Of a DNA stretch of 64,000 nt, positions 1 to 11,976 are shown in pieces (positions within the stretch are counted from its first letter, which is position 1; each line of letters opens with the position of its first letter). The position numbers and the translations under genes are program-made. Under the pieces are notes generated by a model. It did no database searches. It had not been told where the DNA came from and was given only the letters and a program-made list of their open reading frames with translations. This DNA is from Caenorhabditis remanei (lineage: Eukaryota; Nematoda; Chromadorea; Rhabditida; Rhabditidae): contig NC_071333.1 in assembly GCF_010183535.1 (NCBI RefSeq), positions 19,900,587 through 19,964,586 of the forward strand. The letters are read 5' to 3'.

Positions 1-3000
1 GTTTTTCAGCGTCTTGTGAAGACGCACGTTGCATTGCCTGTAACAATGACAATAGGAAAGTGGGTTTTACTCGATGTTCGGAAGATTGATTCAGATATTT
101 ATTTTGAACTGAGCTAGTGAATCGTACGTCAAAATTTGTGTTAGTAATAGTTATGTTACTTCCATTGAAACGCATGAGTTTCCAACTTTCAAAATATTCT
201 CCAGAATGCGATTGTATTAGAGTGACGCTCCAAATAGAGGGTGAGCTTTCATTTTTCAATAAATTTTCCTAGCGTTGAAAGTTATCAAAAATTGTTTTCC
301 AATAACAGGAAAATTTTTGAACAATTGGCCACTAAGACCGCTGTCAGAACGTATATTCATGTTGCAACATTGTACAAAAATTTAGAAAACTTTCCTGATG
401 TTTCACTAATTTCAAGTAGGAACGCTAAATTTCGGTATTAGTCAGACAATCCTCCACCCTGTCTCAAATACAGTAACCGCAAAATACAGTACAAAGCAAA
501 ACCTCCAGAAAGAAAGAGGAAAATAAATGAAGTAAAAATCTCAGACTCAATTTGCATTTCTTCTTCCAAAATGAGAGGAAATAGTGGGTGGAAAAAGGAA
601 GAGGCATCAATCAAAGTATGAAGGCAGCATCCAAAAAAGGGCAGTGGCAAAATTTGACTAATTAATGAAAGAAGTATTTTTCTACGTTTTTGAGAAACTG
701 CTTGAAACAGACAGAACTTTTGTGACATAATCGGTAGACGTGGAATGAGAAATGACAAAGTGAGAAACTTATTTAGAAACACTGCTCAGAGTGAACTAAA
801 CTGAAAATTTTGGAATTTAATAACCAAGTTTTTCAGTCATAGAGAAGTGAATGTAAAACTAGATGACATTATTCGTACAAGTTAGAAAGATTCAGAAAAT
901 CACTCTCTTCATATTTCATTTCTTCTACAAACGTATTACTAATTTCGGTTCTCATACAGTCCGCGCATCTGCCCAACACCCGCTGTGATATCTCCCTTCA
1001 GAAGGTATGCAGCAGTGAACCGTCCTTTCAGGTGTGATCTTTTGTTTGTTATTATAGCAATATTAGATAATTCGAGGGGCAGTAGCATTTGGGATGGAGA
1101 TGTAACTGTTTTAGGAAACACCGACTAATCCAAAACGCAAATACAGGAGGAGTCGAATGCCGATGAGCGAGAATGAGCAATTCTCCTCCTATTACCTTAA
1201 TACACCTTGCAAAAACAGGATAATGATTGAGTATGAAGACGAGTTTATGTTACTGACTGATTCTAAAGAAAGAGGAACTAATTGATAGCAGTAATAGCAG
1301 TTTTATTGCGGTAGGTGTAAGCTGCACCACTTTAAAAATCGTAACACCGTTTTTGAAACAAAAATTTACTTAATAATTAACCAGGGAGGAAATATTGGAT
1401 AAGAAAGTCGAAAACTAAAATATGAGGTGTTTTATGATAAGGTAAGTGATTAATTCGAGAGGTACTGATGGAAAAATAGGGAATCACATAGAATGGGATA
1501 AGATATGAGAATCAACATGGAAGGATCTAATATGTTAAATTTGTAACTCATGTTAGTATCATCCATGTTGGAAACTGAAACAGAGTACGTGGAAATACAG
1601 ACATATATATATCGTATATGTTTTCTTCCATCCATACAAACTGTGGGCATTGGAAGTGTCATAATATCTACATCATTACCCAAGTGCATTCATTATTACG
1701 AGAGGGAGAAGGGGGAAACCTCAGGGACCATCTATGCAGGGAGGATAGTAGCGGACACACAGAAGATCTGAGGGGATTTCTTCTTTTGATTGAAATTCTC
1801 ACTTATTGTATCAACTTGGTATTGAATTTAAGCTTGACTCAATTTTTGTTGCATGTTCACAATATTGTGTTTGTAAATACAAAAGGTATGATATAGTGAC
1901 TGTTTTTCATTTACAGTATTCTAGACCATCTTTTTGTCAGCTGTATTCTATCACGGAGGCCTTCATGAATTTTTCGTAAAAAGGTAAATGATGATATCAA
2001 CAACAATTTTTTTTAAAGTTGAAAACAGTTTAATTTGAAATTCAGTCCCTGAAAACAATTGAACGATACATTCGAAAATATATTTCAATAAGTGAATCAC
2101 ATTTTTACATAAAGACTAATATCATTAGAAAAACACGGTCAGACGATTACCGAGTCGTTTCCCCTACTGGTCTCTCAATGCACACACGAATGAGATACTC
2201 TCTGACTTGCACACACTCTTTCTAGCGGGGCAGTGTCGGAAGAGAGTCGGTGTGTCCAACAACGCCTTCCTGACACTTACTGTTTATATTTTGATTGGAT
2301 TATAACGATACAGGTGTATTCTGTTTCTTATGACGAGTTCTCCACTTTTCCGGATACGTTTTTTAACATTATAGTTCAGTACCGGCGAAAAAATGTTCAC
2401 CGGAAACCTGTAATAGAGGTGCAACCTCTAGCATGAATTATGAGCACACCTGAAGATTGATTTAGTCGTTTTTTCATCGAAAACCAAAGTTTCAAAACAT
2501 CAATTTTAGCTAAAAATATTGTTTTTTAATATTAAATTTCCCAATATTTCTAGAATTTTTCGAACTGAACTGAACTGATTTTTGTCAGTTATATTCTATT
2601 ACCTTAGCTGTTTAGATTCAAAGATAATGTTATTAACATCTATTTCCATTCCCTTTCATGCCATCTCGTTAGTTCTACTACCACGATATGGAGGTGCTAC
2701 ACCTGTTGAGTCGTCTGGTGGGGTCGCATGATTTTGGATGCGCACAACGCATTACGTTAAACAGCAATATCTAAACAATTGCGTTGAACAGCAATAAGTT
2801 ACGGGATAGAGCAAGAGGAGGGAAAGACAGATATAGTGTTTTAATACTTAGAAGAGAGTCTAGAGAAAACCGTAACCCATTCTGTCCTTGGAAGTCCTTT
2901 TGTATTATAGAAACAGCCAGCAACGTCCTACCTGTTAGTTTCATAACAAATTTTGAGTTTGGAAATGTCCTTGATGTTACCTGCTCTTAAGAGAAATTGC

Positions 3001-3889
3001 CTTTGAGGACTCACAACTTTCTTCAGAGCAATTTTTGAACCCTACTCCAAGTATATTTTTCTCTTGGGAATTTTTTTCTTACAATGTCATCATTAGTACT
3101 TTTCCACTAACTATAAAAGTTCAGACATTACATCAATTTTTTTTTGTTTCTATAGTTTCCATTCATCTGCATTCTTCTAAATCCGTTCGAAATTTAACAT
3201 TGATATTGAATCTGAACATGATACCGTTCTCATCGCCCCTTTTCTCATCATATGTTCACTATATCGCATCTGTAAATTCAAAGGTTAGGTTATAAGTGCC
3301 TTTCGTTTACAGTATCCTAGACCATTTGTTTGTCACGTGAGCTACGATTCGGCAACACAAAAACATTCTACTGTCCTCTCACCTCTACTTAAACACTGTG
3401 ATATTGCTATAATGAAGGTCAGACGGTCTAATAGAAAGGGAAGCCGTTAATCTTCTCTCAGCCTCTGGGAATGACTGGCTCAGTGGGGAACCTCCAGATG
3501 CTCAGAACAAATGAAACGGGTACTAGTAGTATATTTAATGGAAGAGATGACAGAAAGAAGAAGATAGGGGGGAGGATGATTAAAAATCTTTTTGATAGTA
3601 TTTTATTTTTTGTGAACATAGTCAACAATGGTACGCGAGTAATGGTCGGTTACGTGGGAGAAATTGAAAATTAGGAAAGAACCAACATGAAGAGTTTTGA
3701 GTAATTAACTTGAGCTTTCTAACTTTTTATCAGCCTAAACATAAATTCATTTTTACTGAACTCTGTTTTCTACTGCTATGGATACTGTACCAGACAACAC
3801 TTTTTTATATCGCATCTTTTTTTCACAACATTTCAAGAAAGTTTCAATTTTAGAAAGTTTTCACACATTCGAAGAAACAACGTTTTGAA
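1..3889. other. repeat-rich region upstream of K1, no gene recognised
   Basis: Open frames here are short and have no family resemblance. The stretch at about 500-780 recurs at 8930-9250 and, inverted, at 35870-36150. The block at about 890-3000 recurs, inverted and shortened, at about 43300-44870. The purine/pyrimidine-rich part at 2640-2990 has relatives at 10560-10960 and 45120-45720. The whole region is duplicated again at 12867-16755. Confidence 0.6.
890..3000 (+). repeat. long low-copy dispersed repeat
   Basis: Landmarks occur in the same order, inverted, at 43300-44870: the CTAATTTCGGTTCTC edge near 937, the TCTAGCGGGG-CAGTGTCGGAAG stretch near 2220, the GAACTGAACTGAACTGA stretch near 2563, and the GGTCGCATG-ATTTTGGATGCGC stretch near 2724. 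Partial copies occur at 30640-30970 and 10560-11040. The second direct copy is at about 13756-15866, inside the segmental duplication. No protein-coding transposase is visible, so it may be a non-autonomous element or a composite. Confidence 0.55.
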
Positions 3890-5277
3890 ATGCCCGTACC
3901 CGATGATAAAGTGAGTTTTGTTGAGAACCCTCTATAATTTTTCAGATTTCCTAATTAGTTTGAGTGGTATCTAGTGCCTTAAAGCGTGTCATTTTTGTGT
4001 TAAGAAACTTTTGACTAGTCGAGATTCAAAAAATTTTAACTAGAAAAAGTTTTAAACACAAATTTTGATACTTTTGAAAAAATAGGAAATGTTTTTAGAT
4101 CAATGCTTTCTTGGCCAACGAACTCAATTACGTCCAGATCAAATATTTGGGAAAGGGCTGTTTCGGAAATGTGTCGGTTGTCCGAAGCAAAATAGAGAGG
4201 AATCCCAAGAACATAGTGATGAAACGAGTCTGTAAACTTGAGCCGGGGTATAAAGATGAAATTGAAATTCATGAAGATCTGAGCAAAGGAAAACACTCTC
4301 ACATCATTGAAATGTATTCTGCCGAAATCCTCCCCAAACATGCCGTCATTATGATGGAATGCGCAGAAGACGGAAACCTGAGAGATCTCATCAGGTGTTG
4401 TTTGGATTTGAATACGATTCAACTGTATTTCAAGCAAATGGTTTTTGGATTACAATACATTCACAGCAAGGGATACTGTCACAGAGATATTAAGGCAGAA
4501 AATTTGCTGTTGTGCAATGGTAAGTTTTTTTTATATATAACTAACTTCAGTTTTGATAAACTTCAGGAGTTATCAAAATTGCGGACTTCGGACTAGCTTG
4601 CTCGTATAGGGATGCTAAGGGAATAAAAAAAGTATCCGGTGGAAATGGAACTCGAAAAACAGCTGCTCCAGAAAATTGGGTGGAAGAGAAAGTCGATGGA
4701 CCCGCTCTTGATATTTGGTCGGTTGGGATTGTTCTAATCGACATGGTGACCGCTACCCCATGGGCAATTGCAAATCCGTGAGTTATTTCTAGCGTTTTTT
4801 AAGTTTAATTCCTTTTTATTCAGTTCGGAAGACCAAGCTTTCGCCAAATACTCTAAAAATCCAAAAAAATGGACATGCGACGCTTTCCAAGTTATTGAGG
4901 CGAAGGACAAAAAATTAATGAGTAAGTAATGTTGTGTTATTTTTAGTCCGGCATGAAACTAAGTATTTGGTATAACACAATTTTTTTCAGAACTTGTCCG
5001 GAGTATTCTGAAGTGTAATCCAGGTGAACGACCAACATTGGAGAAAATTATTCAAAATGAGTGGTGCCAAAAGGCTGATTGGGATGAGGAAAAGCAAGGT
5101 GATATGATTCAAGATGAAAACCAAGATGTTGCAAAAGTGCGTCTGCCAGTTGGATCCGCTCCAGTCAAAAAACGGACATACGAACAGAAATTCGAAGAAG
5201 AGCTCATGGCCTTGCCAGCCAAACGGGGAAGACGGCAGAAGAAAGTTTTTGAGTATTTTCACGATTTCATGTTTTAG
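3890..5277 (+). CDS. Chk1-related serine/threonine kinase K1 (5 exons)
   Basis: Exons are 3890-3910, 4099-4519, 4567-4777, 4824-4921 and 4991-5277, all with GT-AG introns and consistent phase, giving about 345 residues. The kinase core is complete: glycine loop GKGCFGNV, ATP-binding lysine in IVMKRV, catalytic HRDIKAENLL, DFGLA, and APEN. The lobe motif DIWSVGIVLIDM followed by a PW segment resembles Chk1-type kinases (C. elegans chk-1 and its relatives). The start MPVPDDK is chosen because a short phase-0 first exon is also found in K3-K5; an internal TTG-initiated frame at 4111 is not a plausible eukaryotic start. The tail has KKRTYEQKF and a basic run like its paralogues but ends in a phenylalanine-rich stretch and lacks the C-x-C-C end. 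It is near-identical to K2, and the single exon-2 change I checked is silent. Family is fairly sure; target and pathway are unknown. Confidence 0.85.
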
Positions 5278-6458
5278 ATATTGCACTCAATTTTTCAATT
5301 TCATATTGTCCTCACTCTACTGATTGTCATTTTTTCCTATTTCAACCACTCTCATGATGCTTTTTTCCTTGTTGTTTTTTTCTATCCATAAGCTTTTTTC
5401 AATTAATGATTATTATGTCCACATTTTTCAAACCCCAATTATCTTCACAGCGTCACTACATTCATATTTCATAACGTATATCGTTTGTTGTGATTCCCTT
5501 GGATTCACAAGTAGTAATTGCCAGAAAGCAGTACTTAATTTGAAATAAAACATATGCGAAAATGTCCAGAATAACCATAACAGAGTAAAACTCCACATTT
5601 TGACCTACCAGGGGTTTCAAAGGTCCCGCCACTCCGTCGTCTCTTTTACGTCTGCGTCTCTCACATTCTCTGTGTCCTCTCTCCTTTTCTGTGTCTGCGT
5701 CTCTCTCAACGGTGCACATACTCCCTCGTCCTCGGCGGTCGATATTCGCATCAGTTCCGAATGTGGACTTATTCTAATTTTTCACCTTTTCTTATGAATT
5801 TCCCTGCATTTTCTTTATTTTATTTTTCCTAAATTAAGTTGTTATTAGTTCTTTTGTAATTTTAGTTCCGTTTTCTCTATTATTTCGTGAAGAAACACCA
5901 AAAATTCGGGAGAACTCGATAATTTTCTCACAGGTGGCCTGAAATTAGCTGATTTATGTTGAATAACCATGGATTCTAGCAAAGAATATCCATTTTATGT
6001 AATAATCAATTCATTAAGTCGCACTTAACCGTGTTTTCTTATGGGTTTTTCGCTTTTCTCACGTAAACTATACAAATAAATAAAATCAAACATTTAACGT
6101 AAAATTCTACGATGTTTAACTTTATCTTCATCCTTTACTCCTTCCGCACTTGCTTTCTTTCGTGCTGTGCGTTTCTTGCACCTCTTATTTCGCGTTAACC
6201 TAAAAGAGTGGTTTGATAAGACGGAACCCTTTGGTCTGCATAACAACCTCTAAAGAACCAGAAATTCTACAACTGAATAGTCGAGAAATCACAAAATTCC
6301 AAATTTCGCGAGAAAATTGCATCATTCTTAAGAAAAAAGTGAATTTCTCATCGGAACAACCACCGGTTATCAGAATTTCGATAATACCGAAACTTCAGCA
6401 AGAAACTAGCAATATTTATGTGTAAACCCCGCATTATAATTCGTAATCGATATCGCTT
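5278..6458. other. intergenic, nothing recognised
   Basis: AT-rich 3' flank of K1. The TCTGCGTCTCTC-type pyrimidine-rich stretch near 5640-5720 gives spurious frames. No recognisable domain or repeat arm is visible. The same stretch is present at 18144-19324. Confidence 0.5.
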
Positions 6459-7150
6459 ATGCGAGTAATGAACAGTAGAAATTTCAGAGTCGTTGAAAAA
6501 TGTGGACACGTCTCTCTACGAGCCAAGAACTCGATGCTCTCGAAGTCGCTCCAGAGCTCACGCTCTATCAACTGGACTTTGTGCGGGACGATTCGATTCC
6601 TTACAACTAGAAGAAGAAGTGCAAACGAAGACTATCGAGGAAATTCTGAAAAAGAACGAGTTTGGAGGGAAGGCAAGATGGCTGAAATGAGACATTGAGT
6701 AAGAAAAATATCTAAATGAGAAGAAAATGTAATTATTTATTCTTCAGGCTGGGAAGGTCCACTCACGTTCAAGAATTTTTTGAATTTGTTCAGATTCAGA
6801 AACCGTTTCGAGTTCGTTCTGGGGTCCGTTTTCCAGGAATACTGGGGGCGATCGACAGTGAAAGGAGATCGACAGTGAAAGAAGTGCAATCCAGCAATAA
6901 CTCAGTAATACGATCCGGAAAAATATCACTGGAACAGCGAAACGCCTCGAGAAAGAGGTCGGGTCGTGTCGAGCATTGGATGCGTGGATGGCATATTTGG
7001 AAGCGAAATCGAAAGTGAACGTTTTTGAAGGTTTCGCGTACTGGACTACTGAACAGAAACGGATTACCAAACATCCTATAGAAAACTGGAGTACGAGATG
7101 TTCAAACTGAATCGTCTGGAAGATGAAGTGAAAACACTTTACATTTTGTT
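6459..7150 (+). pseudogene. decayed coding-like region, family not recognised
   Basis: Three overlapping plus-strand frames carry protein-like stretches broken by stops and frame changes. One begins MWTRLSTSQELDALEV (about 6501) and stops at 6609; another holds LEEEVQTKTIEEILKK; a third near 6750-6870 is rich in Phe/Arg, and the last near 6980-7130 has YRKLEYEMFKLNRLEDEV. Frame-disrupting differences also exist between the two duplicate copies (extra 2 bp and 5 bp in copy 2), which argues against active coding. I do not recognise the ancestral family. Confidence 0.35.
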
Positions 7151-7737
7151 TGTTTTGTGAAAACTGTGGAAGGAGCTGCATTGATGAGGGGAAATGCAAA
7201 AACAGGAAACAAATAAGACGAAACCTCTCTTCCTCATCATTACATTCTCTTGCTCAGAAATCCATTCTTACTTTCCAACTATTCATTTATCCCAAATCAT
7301 CTTTCCCAACTTGCAATGTGAATTTTTTCCATATAAAGATACAATCTTCTTCAACTTGTTTCAAAAATTACGACTACCTCTTAAATTTTCCTTTTAGCTG
7401 CTTTTTATCCATAATCTGAGAAGTTATGATTTTTCATAATTGTTGACGGTATTTTGTTTCAATTTCACAATATCAATATTCTCTTTATCCCGTGCACCGT
7501 GTTCTATGTTATTCAATTGATATCGTTTTAATATTGACTTCTTATAATTTCTATAGGTTTTTTTGCATAAAACTTAAATAAAGTTAGAACAAAAGTGTTG
7601 TCAAAAACACAAGCTTCGCCGTTGTCAGGGATGTTACCGACTAGGACACCAAGCCGCTTGGGAGAGTAAGCATATCTACATAATGAGGTTTCGGTGTGTG
7701 TCAGGAATGTGCACTATAGTTGCAAAGACACCCTTAG

Positions 7738-8160
7738 CAGAGTTGCGCGGAAGTGATTTTTTCTAAAACGGAAGTCGGAAGTCGGAAGTAAAATTTCTAA
7801 AACGGAAGTCGGAAGTCGGAAGTCGGAAGTAAAATTTCTAATCCGGAAGTCGGAAGTAGGAAGCCGGAAGTAAAATTTTGAAAACGGAAGTCGGAAGCCG
7901 GAAGTCGGAAATGAAAAAACGCCCGGAAGTCGGAAGTTGGAAGTCGGAAGTAGATTTTTTTGCAAAGATTCAAAAACTCCTAGAAAACGTTCATAAAATT
8001 CGCGCAAATCAGTGAAAAATTAGTTTTTGGCTGAAGAAAAGCCTATTTTCTGTCCTTTCAGACAATTTTTCCTTGTATTTCTGCGAAATTTACTTTTCCT
8101 AAATTCCACAGATATGGAATGACGGAAGTCGGAAGTAAACATCCGAAAACGGAAGTCGGG
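7738..8160 (+). mobile_element. truncated hAT-like MITE carrying a GGAAGTC minisatellite
   Basis: The left terminal repeat CAGAGTTGCGCGGAA begins at 7738 and is preceded by ACCCTTAG. The interior is an array of the 7-bp unit CGGAAGT with variants (7753-7957 and 8123-8160). The right end is missing: at 8160 the array switches to unrelated sequence. The complete version lies at 20980-21519. Confidence 0.8.
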
Positions 8161-8790
8161 GCCGCCAACAGATATTTTCTTAGCGGCGGCTTTGGAATTT
8201 TGTCCTCCAATCCTTCTTCTGAGTGCTGTACCCCCGCAAGCGGACAGAAAAAAGTCTCCGGTTAGGGACGCTTAATCAAAAAATTTGAACTTCATCATAG
8301 CCTTATAAGTAGTGTTTGAACAAGATCTCAAGCTTAAGTATTGTACCATTAAAAGTAAAAAAATACTACAGAAAAAGAAAAAGGAAAGAAGGAATAGAAG
8401 GAGCTAGTGATTCGAGGTTCACATCCATATCATTCACGGAGGGCGAGAGAGAATGCAAAGAAAGGAGGGTGCTCACTTTCCACACAGGAGGCGATGTGAA
8501 TAATGTGGTGATTCACAGTTTTACGACGTAAATTTAGTGAGAATGATCTGGAAAGCAAATAAAAGATTTGAAACTGTAGATGAAAAAATGAAATTGAATG
8601 GACTAGAAGAAGTTAAAGAAATGGATTTGAATAGGACATGCTATAATTTTGAGTGGGGACATTGTTTTTGAGCAGATGGCGACGGAATCAGAGCTGTAAA
8701 GAAAGGAAAGGATGGGGAACAAAAAAAGTTGAAGGTAATAGTTGGGAATGGAACAAATATGATAAAAATGGGGTATGCTGTAACTTTTTC
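8161..8790 (+). repeat. dispersed repeat family R, copy 1
   Basis: The stretch from CCGCCAACAGATATTTTCTTAGC through the CACATCCATATCATTC block and the AAGGAGGGTGCTC block recurs in the same order at about 27560-28640 and about 31760-32400, all in plus orientation. No coding potential is seen. Confidence 0.7.
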
Positions 8791-8929
8791 AACCACTAAC
8801 GGACTAGTCCATTATAGGGATATGGGGGGGGGGGGATACGGTAGCTCACAGAACAGATATTTAACTATTTGCTTAAGACAAAGGTAAACAAAATTGAACA
8901 GCAAAGGTTTTTTTTCACTATTTTTTTGA

Positions 8930-9260
8930 ACGACAAGTTTCAAGAAGGTTGAGATAAAAAAAGTGGAAACCTGGGACCACCAAAAAAGGAGGAAAACAAA
9001 AGAAGTAAAAATCGACCCAATTTGCATTTCTTCTTCTAAACTGAGAGGAAATAGTGAGTAGAAAAAGGAACATGCATTTATCAAAGTATGAGGGCACCAT
9101 CCAAAAAAGAGCAATGGCAAAATTTGACCCTCTTAATTAATGAGAGAAGTATTTTTCGACATTTTGTGTTTGAGAAAGTGCTTGAAAGAGTTGTAGATCA
9201 ATCAGATTATTCGGGAAATCATCGGTAGACGTGAAGAGAAAAATGACAAAGTGAGAAACT
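8930..9260 (-). repeat. dispersed repeat family S copy
   Basis: Resembles 500-780 and 13366-13646 in the same orientation and 35870-36150 inverted. Shared landmarks are CAATTTGCATTTCTTCTTC, the ATGAGGGCACCATCCAAAA block and ATTAATGAGAGAAGTATTTTTC. The minus-strand frame it encodes has no recognised domain. Confidence 0.65.
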
Positions 9261-9436
9261 TTTTGTGAAACATGCTCAAAAGTAACGAAACTGAAAATTT
9301 TTGAATTCAGTAACCGAGTTTTTGAGTCTTCCAAAAAAGAAAGTGAAACTATATAAAACCAGCCTATCTGCCCGCCTTCGGCGGTTTGTCCGGCTGGTTT
9401 CTCCTTATTTACGTGGCAACCCTTTTTCTGATGTGC

Positions 9437-9525
9437 CCGCATGGCCGAGGGTCTAAAGCGGCGGTCGTACTCGTCTAAAGCGGCGGGCATGCCAGTTCGG
9501 TTTCGTCCGCTGGCTAAGTTTCTCT
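9437..9525 (+). pseudogene. tRNA-like sequence (degenerate tRNA or tRNA-derived SINE)
   Basis: TGGCCGAGGGTCTAAAGCGG matches an A-box/D-arm of Leu/Ser type, and GTTCGGTTTCGTCC about 50 bases downstream resembles a B-box/T-arm. The acceptor stem does not close well and a TCTAAAGCGGCGG segment is present twice. A functional tRNA is unlikely. Confidence 0.3.
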
Positions 9526-10559
9526 TATTTTTCCAAAACCGCTGCGGACATCGCCTCAGACAGACAGACAAACACCACTTGTCTTTTATATATAAGAATG
9601 ATATGAGAATGATGTTTGGTATGATTTGAGTTATTAAAGAATGAGGAAGTATAACATTTTCATAATCAGATAAGTAGCATAGAGTGAAACATATATTTTT
9701 CAAAGATGAAGAAACTGTTTTTCTGAAACTTTTAACGTTTTGCGGATAACTGACCACTGAGATCGCTGCCAGCATTTATACTCGTGTTGCAACCTACTTC
9801 AAACGTTCAGAAAAACGGAACATTCCTGAAGTCATACTAATTTCAAAAAAAAAAAATAATTCAATGATTTAGTGATAAGCGTAAAAACAGTGAACTGTCT
9901 TTCTATGCGAAAAAGCTACTCTACAGCCTCCGGTAACTGAACGGTTTTTCTCACCAAAGTCAGTTTAAACGAGTGTCTTAAAGTTTATGGCAGTCAGATG
10001 CCGTGCACCACCTGTCAAAACATTTTCGTTGGGAAACACAGAAAGAAACAAAAAATTGTATTATAGATTCCAATGTTTTTTCATTAACAAGGATATTGTT
10101 CCAACCCAGAGTTGAACACACATAACAATGAAAATTTTAACTTTCTTAGAGAGTGACAGCGAACTCGGACAAAACGCAACAGAAGACATGAGAGTGATGT
10201 CCCATACGAACACACTTTCTTCTCCCCAGCTAACAAACAACACCTTTTGTACGAAGTGCTTGTGTGTTCAACAGTAGGCAGAAAATCCTCCCCCTAAAAT
10301 GGTAAAACTGATTATAACAAATGGCTGAAAAAAGCGAAAAAGATACAGAAACTATATTATAATTAGACTGATTTAAATATTCTTTTTAAAAAACAGGAGT
10401 TCATTCTCATGTCATTTTTAGTGTGATAAAAACTTTTAGTGATATGTGTAGTTAGAAGGACCGGTAGAAATGTTGAAAAACTATGAAACTTATTCTAACA
10501 GTTGGCTAGCAGGCGATTGAAGCAAAGATTTTTGGTTTTCCATTGAAATTTGCCATCAA

Positions 10560-11410
10560 ATCAGATGGAATGAAACAAAATCAATTTCACTTGAGAACAG
10601 GGTAACGTCAATGAGCTTTTAAAACTTCAAAACTGCTATGAAACTAACATGATGCACGTTGCTGGCTGTTTCTATTTGAATGGATTTCGAGGAAAGAATG
10701 GGTTACTTTTTTTCTCTAGACTCTGTTCCAAGTATCAAAACACTATATCCGTCTTTCTCTCTTCTTTTTCTATCTTTTAACTTATTGCTGTTCAACGCAA
10801 TAGTGTGAGTTGCGTGGTGCGCATCCGAATACATGTGTCCCGCAAGACGTTCCAACACATGCATCACCTTTATATCGTGGTAGGAGGACTAACGGGATGA
10901 TATGAAAGGGATGGAAACATATATTAATAATACTGCCTTTAACCCTAAACAACTGCGGTAATAGAATATAGCTGATATATGATACTGTAAGCGAAAAACA
11001 TTCCCTATATATATATATAGTGAACTTACAATGAGAACAATGTCGTGTTTAGATTCAATATCAAATTAAAACAATTAGTGAGAATGATTCAGTATAACTA
11101 AATTGGAACAGAAATACGACCTACAAGGTGGTGATTGTAAAAAGTAGTGGTATGAATGAGTTTGTTCATCATTACACCAATTAGAGAGAGCAGACACCAA
11201 GAAGAAAAGGAGGACGAACATGCACTTTGCATAGATTCGAATTGGAAAAAGAGAAGGTCACAAATGGGGTTATTGCGCAATCGATTGGAGTACTTGGGAA
11301 CCATTACCAAACTTTTTGAGAAAATGGGGAAAGGGAAAAACTTCTTTTTTTCCGGACACGACTAGTTGTCGACCCGCTTAACTTTCACATTTAAAAAGAT
11401 CCTAATGAAT
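10560..11410 (-). repeat. dispersed repeats between the duplicate copies
   Basis: Positions 10560-11040 match the arrangement at 43260-43740 and (inverted) 2640-2990. Shared landmarks are the AAATCAGATGGAATGAAACAAAAT block, the TATCCGTCTTTCTCTC stretch and GGTGCGCATCC. Positions 11100-11410 are an inverted relative of 33956-34300 and 46740-47060, sharing the CAATTGCGCAA and CCAGGTACTCCAA landmarks read on the other strand. No gene is seen in 9530-12866. Confidence 0.55.
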
Positions 11411-11519
11411 TGAAATCAGGCTAATTAATGGCTAGCTTGAATTGCGGTCTGCCAGTTTCAGAGATACAGTTTAGTAATGGACCATTAGATCCACTACTTG
11501 CGCTTTCATGTAACAACGT

Positions 11520-11976
11520 ACAGTACCGCCCAAAAGGTTATTAACTTTGGCTGTTTTCAGTTGAAAATTGCCAATTTTGAGAGTGTGTCATGGTAATACA
11601 TACTGATAGTCCCATCACATAGCTTTTTAATGAATTATACAGATTAAAGGTAGATCATCATTTTTGTAGTTGACAAGTTTTTTGTACGAGCACTCTCTAG
11701 CAAGTTACGTATCGAAAAAGTAATTTTTCCCACAATTCGACAAATTTCAGTGCAGAATAGTGCGATTTTTGAGCTGTCGTCTTAAAATGACCTCAACTCT
11801 CTAGGGAGTGCTCGTACAAAAAAGTTGTCAACTACAAAAATGAAGATCTACCTTTGATCTGTTCAATTTTTCAAAATCTACTTGATGGGACAATCAGTAT
11901 TACCGTGGTACACTCTCAAAGCTGGTCATTTTCAACTGAAAACAGCCAAAGTTGATAACCTTTTGGGTGGTACTGT
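11520..11976. repeat. imperfect palindromic MITE (family P)
   Basis: The left arm CAGTACCGCCCAAAAGGTTA with GGCTGTTTTCAGTTGAAAA returns as its reverse complement at the right end (TTTTCAACTGAAAACAGCC, then CTTTTGGGTGGTACTG). Inner arms TTTGTAGTTGACAA and TTGTCAACTACAAAA also pair. Relatives lie at 24936-25393, 33443-33896 and 42847-43256. Confidence 0.85.

Larger units (their letters stand above)
1..8160 (+). repeat. segmental duplication, copy 1 (kinase K1 unit)
   Basis: Position 1 equals position 12867, and the two stretches stay nearly identical (scattered single-base changes and a few small indels) until 8160. Examples of identity are the matching reading frames at 241/13107, 4099/16965 and 6744/19617. 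The copy begins at or before the window start, so its left edge is unseen. It ends inside a GGAAGTC minisatellite within a transposon at 7738-8160, after which copy 1 runs into an unrelated dispersed repeat while copy 2 continues through the complete transposon. Copy 1 therefore looks like the derived, truncated copy. Confidence 0.95.

Noticed and set aside
4036..4437. Minus-strand frame opposite kinase exon 2 (and its duplicate at 16902-17303)
   Set aside because: It is the antisense shadow of the K1/K2 catalytic exon; similar antisense frames occur opposite the other kinase exons.
7753..8160. CRISPR-like array at the GGAAGTC repeats
   Set aside because: Units are 7 bp, contiguous and degenerate, in a eukaryotic transposon; it is a minisatellite.
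9137..9775. 212-residue minus-strand open frame
   Set aside because: It runs through repeat family S and the tRNA-like sequence, starts and ends in unrelated repeats and shows no domain; most likely a chance frame.
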